Assembly: GCA_016185015.1 (NCBI GenBank)
Contig: JACPOI010000009.1
Location: 1-64,000 of the forward strand
DNA length: 64,000 bases
Direction: 5' to 3'
From: Burkholderiales bacterium
GTDB lineage: Bacteria; Pseudomonadota; Gammaproteobacteria; Burkholderiales; Burkholderiaceae_C
The position numbers were made by a program, and so were the translations under genes. The notes beneath the pieces were generated by a model, which saw only the letters and a program-made list of their open reading frames with translations, did not search any database and was not told the DNA's origin. Below, in pieces: positions 47,676 through 55,885 of this stretch (the stretch's first letter is position 1; the number at the start of each line of letters is the position of its first letter).

Positions 47676-48951
47676 TTTGAGGGCGGCCTTCACCCTTCTT
47701 GGTAAACGACGTTTTCTGCTGGCCAAACCCCAGGGGAGTCATGATCCCGTAGCCTCGCTGCTCATCTAGCCAGTCAGCCCACTCCTGGAGCAACAGGCGG
47801 CGCTGATCAAGGTACTGGGCGCGATTGTAGGCCGCCCTGACGGAGTTTCCGTGGACGTGTGTCAAGCATCGTTCAATGACATCTGGATTAACGCCTAACT
47901 CGTTGTATCTAGTCGAAAAAACTGAGCGGAAGCCGTGTACCGTCGCGTCGTCGTTGAAACCCAGGCGTTCAAGCACCGCATTTAAAGAGCGATTCGCCAT
48001 GGGCTGGCTCGGAGTCCGCCGGTTTGGGAAAAGGAATTCCCGTTCGGGGTGCACGATGGCGCGCAGACCGCGCAGCAAGGCGACAGCCTGCTGGGATAGC
48101 GGTACCAGGTGGTCCCGTTTGCCCTTCATCCTCGCGGCCGGAAAGATCCACTCCGCCTTGTCGAGGTCAATTTCGTCCCACTTGGCACCGATGATTTCCT
48201 CTTTCCGGCTAGCACATAGCAGGACCAGTAGCATGGCCACGCGGGTGCCGGGGGCGAGTTTTGAATCATCTATAGCTCGCAGAAATTTGCCAATCTTCTC
48301 TACCGGCATCGCTGGGTGGCTCGTCTGTTTGCGTTTGCCCATCAGCGACCTGGGTGGCGTCGGGTTGGCCATCACCAACCCCTTGTTGATGGCGTGCTCG
48401 AATATCGCCGACAAGTGGGTCCTGAGGTTCCTGGCGGTCTCTGGTGCGCGTTTCTTGACTTTCTCCAGCAAGGCTGACAACTCCAGGCGCGTGATGCTGT
48501 CTACCTGCCGGTCTTTGAGCGTTGGAAGCAGATCTTTGCTGAGTTCGCGTTCGCGCTGGCGTATGGACCCAGGGCGTAGATCCGAGTCTGAAAGAGCTCG
48601 CCAGGATTCAACCACCGCGCTAAACGCCCCCAAAGTTCTGCGCTGCTTAGACTGGTGCGCTTCTAACTTGGATTGCTTGCGAACGTGGTTTGGATTTTGC
48701 CCGGCGGTGACCAAGGCCCGCGCTTGGTTGTGGCGTTCGCGAGCATGGGCGAGGGTTACGCTTGGGTAAACGCCGATAGCGTGCTGACCCTCAACCCCAT
48801 GGACGCGGAATTTGTAGCGCCACAGTTTTGCGCCACTAGGCTGCACAAGAAGGTGCAGGCCGCCGCCATCGGCCAACTTGTACGGTCGTTCCTTGGGCTT
48901 GGCGACCTCAACTCGCTTGGCGCTAAGTGCGCGTCTGAATTCCTCAGTCAA
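47668..48951 (-). CDS. int: P4-type tyrosine integrase of the element
   Basis: About 427 residues. DUF4102-type N-domain (KERPYKLADGGGLHLLVQPSGAKLW), a core-binding domain in the middle and a catalytic domain with Arg in LLCASRKEEIIGAKW, His-x-x-Arg in VHGFRSVFSTRYNE, His in CLTHVHGNSVRAAYNRAQY and the nucleophile Tyr in AAYNR/AQYL. It lies beside attR and acts on the 16-bp core in xth. The exact start is unclear: TTG 48951 has a ggaagg ribosome site eight bases upstream, GTG 48960 and TTG 49011 are alternatives. Most P4-type integrases use tRNA ends; this one targets a protein gene. Confidence 0.92.
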   Translation of the reverse strand: MTEEFRRALSAKRVEVAKPKERPYKLADGGGLHLLVQPSGAKLWRYKFRVHGVEGQHAIGVYPSVTLAHARERHNQARALVTAGQNPNHVRKQSKLEAHQSKQRRTLGAFSAVVESWRALSDSDLRPGSIRQRERELSKDLLPTLKDRQVDSITRLELSALLEKVKKRAPETARNLRTHLSAIFEHAINKGLVMANPTPPRSLMGKRKQTSHPAMPVEKIGKFLRAIDDSKLAPGTRVAMLLVLLCASRKEEIIGAKWDEIDLDKAEWIFPAARMKGKRDHLVPLSQQAVALLRGLRAIVHPEREFLFPNRRTPSQPMANRSLNAVLERLGFNDDATVHGFRSVFSTRYNELGVNPDVIERCLTHVHGNSVRAAYNRAQYLDQRRLLLQEWADWLDEQRGYGIMTPLGFGQQKTSFTKKGEGRPQIK

Positions 48952-49004
48952 CGGGAACACCTTCCAAAATGTGCCCCCGATGATGCCCCCAGCTGAGGAA
49001 GATC

Positions 49005-49040
49005 GCAACACTCAAATTTGGACAAATTTGGAAATGTTGC
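49005..49040. promoter_or_regulatory. Inverted and direct repeats upstream of the integrase
   Basis: gcaaca (49005) and tgttgc (49035) form an inverted repeat around two copies of aaatttgg spaced by two bases. Its place just before the integrase suits an operator for AlpA, integrase autoregulation or an excision factor. Confidence 0.4.
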
Positions 49041-49069
49041 TCTCCTAAGTCATTGATTTGAATGAACTA

Positions 49070-49138
49070 TTATGGAAATCCCGTGAATTTCCGGGAAGTC
49101 CAGTGATGTAACTCCACGTTCCAGGTCGCAAATTTCAT
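49070..49138 (-). pseudogene. Stranded native 5' end of xth
   Basis: Reads MKFATWNV, then runs into element DNA (ELHHWTSRKFTGFP and stop). The first eight codons match the N-terminus of exonuclease III, and the ATG is 13 bp after the DUF4337 stop, so this is the original xth start left behind at attR. Confidence 0.85.
49081..49131. repeat. attR core (49116-49131) with arm-like repeats
   Basis: The core acgttccaggtcgcaa is identical to attL. Just inside the element are ccgtgaatttcc (49081-49092) and gtccagtgatg (49098-49108), related to words at the left end (25764-25798), suggesting integrase arm sites. Confidence 0.8.
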
Positions 49139-49151
49139 CGACGACTTGCTA

Positions 49152-49745
49152 TCAAATGTGAAGCACGGCCAGGCCACCCACGACCAGGCCCAGCGCTCCG
49201 GCCGCGAACATGGCGTATTCCAGCCACTTCTTGCGCGTCAGTAGGGCAATGGCAGCCAGCGCGATACAGACCTGCAGCACGGTGGTGGCCTGGGCCCAGC
49301 GGTGGTGCAGGTGCATCTGCTCATCGCTCTTCTTGTCCCAGTCGGTCGCATCGGCTTCCAGCTTCTCGGCGACCACCTTGATCTCGTTCTTTTCCTTCTC
49401 GTAGCGGTCGATCTTGGCCTGGTACTTTTCCTTCTCGGCGCCGCTGGAGGTCAGGTCGCGCGAGACCTCGGCCAGGGACTGCTTGGTGCTCTTGGACTGG
49501 AAGTAGTTCCACTGGTTGGACGCTTCGGTCTTCTTGATGGCTGCATTGTTCTTGTACAGACCGGCATTGGCCTGGGTGGCGCCGCCCATGTAGGCGAAGA
49601 TGGCGCCCACCGTGGCGATGATGGCCGTGAACATGGCGATCTGGTTGGTCATGCCGCCGCCGTGGTCACCATGGCCGCCGCCCTGTTGCGCGTGTTCGAG
49701 TTCGTGGTCGTGCGGGCCGTGCACGTGAAAACCGCCTCCGGACAT
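49152..49745 (-). CDS. DUF4337 membrane protein
   Basis: 197 residues. A His/Gly-rich start (HVHGPHDHELEHAQQ) is followed by a first transmembrane helix (QIAMFTAIIATVGAIFAYMGG), a periplasmic-sized charged coiled-coil (about 75-135, with KNNAAIKKTEASNQWNYFQSKSTK) and two C-terminal helices (TVLQVCIALAAIALL and AMFAAGALGLVVGGLAVLHI). This is the DUF4337 layout; function unknown. It starts one base after folA ends and was originally 13 bp upstream of xth, an operon now broken by the element. Confidence 0.88.
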   Translation of the reverse strand: MSGGGFHVHGPHDHELEHAQQGGGHGDHGGGMTNQIAMFTAIIATVGAIFAYMGGATQANAGLYKNNAAIKKTEASNQWNYFQSKSTKQSLAEVSRDLTSSGAEKEKYQAKIDRYEKEKNEIKVVAEKLEADATDWDKKSDEQMHLHHRWAQATTVLQVCIALAAIALLTRKKWLEYAMFAAGALGLVVGGLAVLHI

Positions 49746-49746
49746 A

Positions 49747-50241
49747 TCAGACTCCTTTTGTATTCGTGTAAGTTACAAAACTGAAATTCAGACCGGTGGA
49801 GGAGACGTGACGCTCACGTCGCATTTCCTTCCACTCGGGTCCGAATTGTGGCGCAAAAGCATCCCCTTCGAAGGATGCTTCGATCTCTGTTACCACTGCA
49901 GTACTGGCCAGAGGCAGGGCCTGTGCATAGATGTCGGCGCCGCCGATGATCCAGGCATCGCTCACCTCGCCGCATTGGGCCAGGGCCTCGGGCAGCGAAT
50001 GCGCTACGTGGGCGCCTTCGGCGTGCCAGCCTGGCTGGCGCGTCACCACCACGTTGGTGCGGCCGGGCAGGGGGCGAAAGCGCGCCGGGATCGATTCCCA
50101 GGTCTTGCGGCCCATGACAACCGGGCAGCCCAGCGTGGTGCGCTTGAAGTGGGCCAGGTCCTCGGGCAGGTGCCACGGCATCACGCCATCCTTGCCGATG
50201 GTGCCATTGGCTGCGCGGGCGAAGATGAGGTGCAGTTTCAT
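49747..50241 (-). CDS. folA: Dihydrofolate reductase
   Basis: 164 residues. Makes tetrahydrofolate with NADPH, replacing folate oxidised by thymidylate synthase coded nearby. Motifs: LIFARAANGTIGKDGVMPWHLPEDLAHFKRTTLG with the catalytic Asp-equivalent acid in the PEDL motif, VVMGRKTWESIP, and GGADIYAQAL. Its ATG overlaps the EamA stop (ATGA); in-frame upstream residues belong to that gene in another frame. Confidence 0.96.
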   Translation of the reverse strand: MKLHLIFARAANGTIGKDGVMPWHLPEDLAHFKRTTLGCPVVMGRKTWESIPARFRPLPGRTNVVVTRQPGWHAEGAHVAHSLPEALAQCGEVSDAWIIGGADIYAQALPLASTAVVTEIEASFEGDAFAPQFGPEWKEMRRERHVSSTGLNFSFVTYTNTKGV

Positions 50242-51125
50242 GCGGGTATTCTCCGGGAACGCGGCGGCAGCAGCACGGCGGCAATGGCCAGCATCACGAA
50301 GACGATGGCCACGTAATCCTGCCAATGCGGCCATTCGCCGACGATGAAGGTGGCGCTGAGCGTGCCCACCAGGGGGATGGCCATCACGCTCATGGCGCTG
50401 GTGGACGCTGGCAGGTGCCGCGCCAGGCTGGCCCACAGGGTCTGGGCAAAACCGTAGTTGATGAAGGCGCCGTAGGCCAGGCTGAGCCACATGGTGCCGC
50501 TGAACTGCCAGCTCGGCCAGGGTTCGCTGGCCAGGGCGATGAGCCAGAGGCAGGCGCTGGCCAGGATCATGGTCCAGATGGTGAGGGTCTCCACCGGCAG
50601 GGTGAGGGTGGCGCGCCGCACCATCAGCGTGCCGATGGCCCAGCAGATCGCTGCAATCTCCATCCACATCACACCCAATGGGCGGCCGCTGAGGTTGGTG
50701 AACTCGCTGGAAGTCAGCAGCGCGATGGCGATGGCCACGGCCACCGCCGCCACGCTCACCCGGCGCGTGAGCCGCTCGCCCATGAACAGCACGCCGATCA
50801 GCACTGTCCAGATCGGCATGGTGAAACCCAGGATGGCGGCACGGCCCGAGGCCAGCTCCCCTACGCCGAGGATGGCGAAGGTGTGCCAGCCCAGCATATT
50901 GGGCGCGCCGATGGCCAGGACCGTGCGCCATTCACGGCCCTGCGGCCACATGCGCAGGCCCTGGGTCCGGTACCAGCTGTAGAGAAAGAGCGCGCCCGCC
51001 GTCATCGTCAGCGCCCGGAAATACAGGGGCGAGAGCTCCCGCAGCGAGAACTTCATCATCGGCCAGTTGATGCCCCACATCAGCGTGAGGGCGATCAGGG
51101 TGATGAGCTGTTTGCGGCTGATCAC
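50238..51125 (-). CDS. EamA/DMT-family transporter
   Basis: 295 residues with ten predicted helices in two EamA repeats. Features are [29 protein letters not shown] in helix 1-2 and [22 protein letters not shown] near the end. Members export or import small metabolites, substrate unknown. The start is GTG, overlapping the thyA stop (GTGA), so it sits in the thyA-EamA-folA coupled run. Confidence 0.9.
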   Translation of the reverse strand: MISRKQLITLIALTLMWGINWPMMKFSLRELSPLYFRALTMTAGALFLYSWYRTQGLRMWPQGREWRTVLAIGAPNMLGWHTFAILGVGELASGRAAILGFTMPIWTVLIGVLFMGERLTRRVSVAAVAVAIAIALLTSSEFTNLSGRPLGVMWMEIAAICWAIGTLMVRRATLTLPVETLTIWTMILASACLWLIALASEPWPSWQFSGTMWLSLAYGAFINYGFAQTLWASLARHLPASTSAMSVMAIPLVGTLSATFIVGEWPHWQDYVAIVFVMLAIAAVLLPPRSRRIPA

Positions 51126-51934
51126 ACGGCCACCGGAGCCTTGATGGCCGGGTGGCACTGGTAGTCCAGCACCTCGAAGTCCTCGTACTGGTAATCGAAG
51201 ATCGAGTCCGGCCGGCGCTTGATGTGCAGCGTGGGGTAGGGGTAGGGCGCGCGGCCCAGCTGCAGTTCCACCTGCTCGTGGTGGTTGCTGTAGATGTGGC
51301 AATCGCCGCCGGTCCAGATGAAGTCGCCCACATCGAGATCGCACTGCTGCGCCAGCATGTGCGTGAGCAGCGCGTAGCTGGCGATGTTGAAGGGCACGCC
51401 CAGGAAGATGTCGGCACTGCGCTGGTAGAGCTGGCAGCTGAGCTTGCCCTCGGCCACGTAGAACTGGAAGAAGGCGTGGCAGGGCATGAGCGCCATCTTG
51501 CTGAGTTCGGCCACGTTCCAGGCGCTCACGATGATGCGGCGCGAGTCCGGGTTGGTCTTGAGTGTCTTGACAACTTCGGCGATCTGGTCGATGTGGCCGC
51601 CGTCGGGCGTGGGCCAACTGCGCCACTGCACACCGTAGACCGGGCCCAGGTCGCCATCGGGGCGGGCCCATTCGTCCCAGATGGACACACCGCGTTCCTT
51701 GAGCCAGTTGTTGTTGCTCGAGCCCGTGAGGAACCACAGCAGCTCCTGGATGATGGAGCGCAGGTGCACCTTCTTGGTCGTGACCAGGGGGAAGCCTTCC
51801 TTGAGGTCGAAGCGCATCTGGTGGCCGAACACGCTACGTGTGCCGGTGCCGGTGCGGTCGGTCTTGGGCACACCCGTGGTGTACACGTGGCGCATGAAGT
51901 CTTCGTACTGGGCGCGGACGGGGCGGGTGGTCAT
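51122..51934 (-). CDS. thyA: Thymidylate synthase
   Basis: 270 residues. Converts dUMP to dTMP using methylene-tetrahydrofolate. Motifs: [18 protein letters not shown], the active-site cysteine in [33 protein letters not shown] and [10 protein letters not shown]. The ATG at 51934 opens [17 protein letters not shown]; 13 upstream in-frame codons are not conserved. Together with folA it closes the dTMP/folate cycle. Confidence 0.97.
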   Translation of the reverse strand: MTTRPVRAQYEDFMRHVYTTGVPKTDRTGTGTRSVFGHQMRFDLKEGFPLVTTKKVHLRSIIQELLWFLTGSSNNNWLKERGVSIWDEWARPDGDLGPVYGVQWRSWPTPDGGHIDQIAEVVKTLKTNPDSRRIIVSAWNVAELSKMALMPCHAFFQFYVAEGKLSCQLYQRSADIFLGVPFNIASYALLTHMLAQQCDLDVGDFIWTGGDCHIYSNHHEQVELQLGRAPYPYPTLHIKRRPDSIFDYQYEDFEVLDYQCHPAIKAPVAV

Positions 51935-51998
51935 GACCACGATTTTCCTACAAGTCCGGACTCGGTCCGGCACACCGGCGACAGCCTGCCGGGCGGGT

Positions 51999-52664
51999 TC
52001 AGGCAGGTTGTTCCAGACGCGCCAGCAGGCGGTCCCGGCCGGAGAGCACGTGGCGTTCGGCCAGGGTGCGGGCGCGCTTGGCGTCCCCCTTGGCGATGGC
52101 CTCGTAGATGGCGCGGTGTTCGGCGTTGGAGCGGCGCATATTGCCCGGGGCGTTGAAGTAGCTGCGCCGGAACAGGTGCAGCTCCTTGATGTAGTCGTCG
52201 TAGGCCTGGTGCGCGCGCTGGTTGCCGCAGAGCTCCAGGATCACGGTGTGAAAGCGCAGGTTGAGCTCGTAGTAACCCGTTCCGTCGCCGGCGTCGCAGG
52301 CCGTGTCCATGCGGTCGAGCAGTTGTTCGAGTTCGGTGCGGTGGCGGTCGTCCACGTGCACGCTGGCGCGTTCGGCGGCGAAGCCGAAGACCAGGGCGCG
52401 CAGCTCATAGATCTCCAGCATCTCGCGCACCGAGATCTGGCGCACGAAGACGCCGCGGTTGGGCACGGCCGTGACCAGGCCCAAGCCCGCCAGCATGCGG
52501 ATGGCTTCGCGGATGGGGCCGCGGCTGGTGCCCATGCGCAGGGCCAGCGCGGCCTCGTTCAGCCGGTCGCCGGGCTGGATTTCACCACTGTAGATGAGGC
52601 GCTTGAGTTCTTCCGCGATGGCGGGTGAGAGTCCCTGCTCGGTTTTTTCTTTGGCGGGTTCCAT
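51999..52664 (-). CDS. FadR-type GntR transcriptional regulator
   Basis: 221 residues. N-terminal winged [51 protein letters not shown], then [21 protein letters not shown], leading into the all-helical FCD effector domain with metal-type residues ([25 protein letters not shown]). Family members bind a small acid or acyl-CoA and repress a neighbouring operon. It is divergent from the CoA-transferase operon and a palindrome lies in between (52765-52778). Confidence 0.9.
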   Translation of the reverse strand: MEPAKEKTEQGLSPAIAEELKRLIYSGEIQPGDRLNEAALALRMGTSRGPIREAIRMLAGLGLVTAVPNRGVFVRQISVREMLEIYELRALVFGFAAERASVHVDDRHRTELEQLLDRMDTACDAGDGTGYYELNLRFHTVILELCGNQRAHQAYDDYIKELHLFRRSYFNAPGNMRRSNAEHRAIYEAIAKGDAKRARTLAERHVLSGRDRLLARLEQPA

Positions 52665-52764
52665 GGGGGAGGTGGGCGGTGGACGTCGGGGGTGGCTGGA
52701 TGGTAGCACCCGCGGCCGCGACGGGATTGGGGAAAACCATTAAAAGTGTCATCTATTTTTGTGA

Positions 52765-52778
52765 AAGTGTTGACACTT
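52765..52778. promoter_or_regulatory. Palindromic operator candidate for the GntR regulator
   Basis: aagtgttgacactt is a perfect palindrome apart from its tg centre, with a partial copy (aaagtgtca) at 52743-52751. It overlaps a -35-like ttgaca in the 168-bp divergent gap, so bound regulator could block the CoA-transferase promoter. Confidence 0.55.
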
Positions 52779-52832
52779 AAGGGCTTAAACGGGACACTGC
52801 CTTCCAGTTTGACTTGAAGCCACCAGCCCACC

Positions 52833-54023
52833 ATGCCCCATACCCCTGCTTCCTCCGCCCTGGCCCGTTTTCGCGTGATCGACCTGACCCAGGTGCGTGC
52901 CGGCCCGACCTGCTGCCGCCAGCTTGCCGACTGGGGCGCCGACGTCATCCAGGTCCAGATGCCCGAGCATATGCGCGGTGACGACACCTTGGGGGGCCAG
53001 GACGGCTCCGATTACCAGTACACCCACCGCAACAAGCGCTCGATCACGCTCAACCTGAAAGAGGCCGAAGGCATCGCCGTGCTCAAGCGCCTGATCGCCA
53101 CCGCCGACGTGGTGGTGGAGAACTTCCGTCCCGACGTGAAGTTCCGCCTGGGTATCGACTACGAGACGCTGGCGAAGGATCACCCGCGCCTGGTCTACGC
53201 CAGCATCTCGGGCTTCGGCCAGACCGGCCCGCTGGCCCAGCGCCCGGGCTTCGACCAGATCGCCCAGGGTATGAGCGGCCTGATGTCCGTGACGGGCAAG
53301 CCGGGCGACGGGCCCATGCGCGTGGGCATCCCGATCGCCGACCTCTGCGCCGGCATCTTCGCGGCCCAGGGCATCCTGGTCGCGCTGCTGGAGCGTGAGG
53401 CCTCGGGCAAGGGGCAGTTCCTGCACACCTCGCTGCTGGAGTCCATGGTCTACATGATGGACTTCCAGACTTCACGCGTGCTGATCGACGGCGAGGTGCC
53501 GACCCAGGCCGGCAACTACCACCCGACCAGCATCCCCACCGGCGTCTACAAGGCGCGCGACGGCTGGATGAACATCGCCGTCTTCGGCTCCAAGATCTGG
53601 GAGCGCTTCTGCGACATCCTGGGCGCACCCGAGTGGGTGACGGATGCGCGTTACCACGACAAGATGGGCCGCTCGGTCAACCGCGATTCGCTCAACGAAG
53701 AGATCAACCGCCGCCTGGCCGCGCAGGACCGTGCCTACTGGGTCCAGCGCTTCAACGAGGGTGGGGTGGCCTGCGGCCTGATCAACAACGTCAAGGAAGT
53801 GTTCGAGGAACCGCAGATCCAGCACCTGGGCATGGTCAAGGAAGTGGTCTCGGCGCATCATGGCGCGCAACGTCTGGTGGGCCAGCCGGTGCAGTTGGAG
53901 CGCACGCCCAGCACCATCGCGCGCGCGGCGCCCAAGCGCGGCGAGCACAGCGCAGAGATCCTGCACGAACTCGGCCTGGCCGATGATGAAATGAAGCGCC
54001 TGAAGGCACAAGGAGTCTATTGA
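52833..54023 (+). CDS. CaiB/BaiF (class III) CoA-transferase
   Basis: 396 residues. Moves CoA between carboxylic acids through a mixed anhydride on a catalytic aspartate (in the DQIAQGMSGLMSVTGKPGDGP region). Other marks: RVIDLTQVRAGPTCCRQLADWGADVIQVQ, NKRSITLNLKEAEGIAVLKRLIATADVVVENFRPDV and ASISGFGQTGPLAQRPGFD. It heads an operon with an enoyl-CoA hydratase, an oxidoreductase and two Bug receptors; the acid substrate is not evident. Confidence 0.93.
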   Translation: MPHTPASSALARFRVIDLTQVRAGPTCCRQLADWGADVIQVQMPEHMRGDDTLGGQDGSDYQYTHRNKRSITLNLKEAEGIAVLKRLIATADVVVENFRPDVKFRLGIDYETLAKDHPRLVYASISGFGQTGPLAQRPGFDQIAQGMSGLMSVTGKPGDGPMRVGIPIADLCAGIFAAQGILVALLEREASGKGQFLHTSLLESMVYMMDFQTSRVLIDGEVPTQAGNYHPTSIPTGVYKARDGWMNIAVFGSKIWERFCDILGAPEWVTDARYHDKMGRSVNRDSLNEEINRRLAAQDRAYWVQRFNEGGVACGLINNVKEVFEEPQIQHLGMVKEVVSAHHGAQRLVGQPVQLERTPSTIARAAPKRGEHSAEILHELGLADDEMKRLKAQGVY

Positions 54024-54024
54024 G

Positions 54025-54840
54025 ATGGCAGAGATCACTTACACCTCCCCCACCGAGCGGGTGCAGAGCTGGATGGATGATGACGGCAACACACTGCACA
54101 TTCGCTTCAACAACCCCGAGCGCCACAACGCGCTGTCGGTGGACATGTGGGAGGCGGTGCCCGTGCTGCTGGCCCAGGCCGAGACGGACGAGCGTGTGCG
54201 CCTGGTGGTCTTCTCCGGCGCGGGCGAGAAGGCCTTTGTTTCCGGCGCCGACATCTCGCAGTTCGAGGACATGCGCGCCGCGCGCGAAGCCGTGGCCCGC
54301 TACGAGCTCATGGCCGAGCAGGCGCTCATGGGCATCTACAACTTCAGCAAGCCCACGCTGGCTTGTATCCGTGGCTATTGCATCGGGGGCGGGGTCAACG
54401 TGGCCATGAGCTGCGACATCCGCATCGCCAGCAGCGACGCGGTGTTCTCCATCCCGGCCGCGCGCCTGGGCCTGGGCTACCGGTATTCGGCCATGAAGAA
54501 CCTGGTGGACCTGGTCGGCCCCGGTGTGGCCAAGGACCTGTTTTTCACCGCGCGCCGCATCAGTGCGCAGGAGGCCAAGGAGGTCGGCCTGATCTCGCGC
54601 GTGTGCGCGCCGGACCAGCTGCCCGCGTTGCTGGCCGAATACACCCAGGCCCTGGCCGCCAATGCGCCGCTGACGGTGCGCGCCGGCAAGGCCATCGTGG
54701 CCGAGATCCTCAAGCCCTCGCCCGAGGTGGACTTTGACAAGTGCAAGCAGCTCATCCAGGGCTGTTTCCAGAGCGAAGACTATGCCGAGGGCCGCAAGGC
54801 CTTCATGGAAAAACGCAAGCCCGTGTTCCGCGGCAAGTGA
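54025..54840 (+). CDS. Enoyl-CoA hydratase/isomerase family protein
   Basis: 271 residues, crotonase fold. Oxyanion-hole segments are SGAGEKAFVSGADISQFEDM and CIRGYCIGGGVNVAMSCDIRIAS; the later ARLGLGYRYSAMKNLVDLVGP lies where a catalytic Glu is common, so hydratase versus another crotonase activity is open. The start is one base after the CoA-transferase stop, and the product of the first enzyme is the likely substrate. Confidence 0.93.
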   Translation: MAEITYTSPTERVQSWMDDDGNTLHIRFNNPERHNALSVDMWEAVPVLLAQAETDERVRLVVFSGAGEKAFVSGADISQFEDMRAAREAVARYELMAEQALMGIYNFSKPTLACIRGYCIGGGVNVAMSCDIRIASSDAVFSIPAARLGLGYRYSAMKNLVDLVGPGVAKDLFFTARRISAQEAKEVGLISRVCAPDQLPALLAEYTQALAANAPLTVRAGKAIVAEILKPSPEVDFDKCKQLIQGCFQSEDYAEGRKAFMEKRKPVFRGK

Positions 54841-54858
54841 ACGACAGAGGAAAACAAG

Positions 54859-55836
54859 ATGAAGTCCTACTGGGCCAAGATCACCGGCGGCAAGATCGCC
54901 GTCGAGTTACGCGACATTCCCCGTCCTGAAGCCGGGCCGGGCCAGGTGCTGGTGCGCGTGCGTGCCGCCGGCCTGAACCGGGGTGAATTCATCATCGGCC
55001 ACAGCCTGCAGGCCGAAGGCAGCGACAAGGCTGCGGGCATGGAAGCGGCGGGCGAGGTGGTGGCCTGCGGGGCTGGCGTCACGGGCTTCAAGCCGGGTGA
55101 TGCCGTCATGGGCCGCTGCTCCGGTGGTTTTGCCGAGTTCGTGCTGATGGATGCGCGCGAGGCCATGCCCAAGCCTGATCGCCTGAGCTGGGAGCAGGCC
55201 TCGGCCGTGCCCCTGACCGGCCTGGTGGTGCACGACATGCTGGTGCTGCAGGGCCATCTGCAAGCGGGACAGTGGCTGTTGATCCCGGGTGTGTCCTCGG
55301 GCCTGGGCGTGACCGCGCTCACCATGTCCAAGGCCCTGGGCGCGAAGGTGATCGGTACTTCGGGCTCGCAGGCCAAGCTCGACCATCTCAAGACCCTGGG
55401 GCTGGACCTCGGCCTGTGTACCCGTGCGCCGGATTTCCATGACGCGGTCATGCAGGCCACCGGCGGCAAGGGCGTGAACCTCGTGGTCAACGCCGTAGGC
55501 GGCACGATGTTCGCCGAGAGCATGCGCTGCCTGGCCTTCCAGGGCCGGCTGGCGGTGGTGGGTTATGTCGATGGCTCGCTGCATGCCGAGATCGACCTCG
55601 ACGCCTTGCACGCCAAGCGCCTCACGCTCTTCGGTGTGTCCAACAAGCTGCGCAACGCCGACATGAAGGCCGAGGGCGTGCCGCCCTTCAAGGCGCAGAT
55701 CCTGCCCATGCTGGCCGATGGCCGCATCGTGCCGCTGGTCGACCGCGTGCTGCCCTTCGAGCAGCTGGCCGAAGCCAAGGCGGCCATGGAAGCCGCCCAG
55801 CACATGGGCAAGATCGTCCTGGCCGGCCTGCCCTGA
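54859..55836 (+). CDS. Zinc-type quinone oxidoreductase (MDR family)
   Basis: 325 residues. GroES-like N-domain (PRPEAGPGQVLVRVRAAGLNRGEF) and a Rossmann domain with LLIPGVSSGLGVTALTMSKALGAKVIGTSGSQAKL. No structural zinc cysteines are seen, so it belongs to the NADPH-dependent quinone-oxidoreductase branch. Probably reduces an enoyl or carbonyl intermediate of the operon's pathway. Confidence 0.9.
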   Translation: MKSYWAKITGGKIAVELRDIPRPEAGPGQVLVRVRAAGLNRGEFIIGHSLQAEGSDKAAGMEAAGEVVACGAGVTGFKPGDAVMGRCSGGFAEFVLMDAREAMPKPDRLSWEQASAVPLTGLVVHDMLVLQGHLQAGQWLLIPGVSSGLGVTALTMSKALGAKVIGTSGSQAKLDHLKTLGLDLGLCTRAPDFHDAVMQATGGKGVNLVVNAVGGTMFAESMRCLAFQGRLAVVGYVDGSLHAEIDLDALHAKRLTLFGVSNKLRNADMKAEGVPPFKAQILPMLADGRIVPLVDRVLPFEQLAEAKAAMEAAQHMGKIVLAGLP

Positions 55837-55885
55837 ATCTGTATTCCGTCACGTCAGCCATCCATAAACAACGAGGAGATACGAC

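Larger units (their letters stand above)
25433..49131. mobile_element. 23.7-kb integrated satellite-like element carrying a defence operon
   Basis: Bounded by 16-bp direct repeats in the 5' end of xth. Its genes are an AlpA-like regulator, a primase/helicase, a small protein, a Nudix-domain protein, a seven-gene defence operon, a zinc-ribbon protein and a P4-type integrase lying next to attR. No capsid, terminase, tail or conjugative genes were found, so it would depend on another element to move, or be an integrative island with its own replication module. Removing it in silico rejoins DUF4337 and a full xth (MKFATWNVNS) 13 bp apart. The part between 31215 and 33850 looks lower in GC than its neighbours. 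Confidence 0.9.

Noticed and set aside
25433-49131. Intact prophage or conjugative element
   Set aside because: No capsid, portal, terminase, tail, lysis, relaxase or type IV secretion gene was recognised; only AlpA, primase and integrase support mobility.
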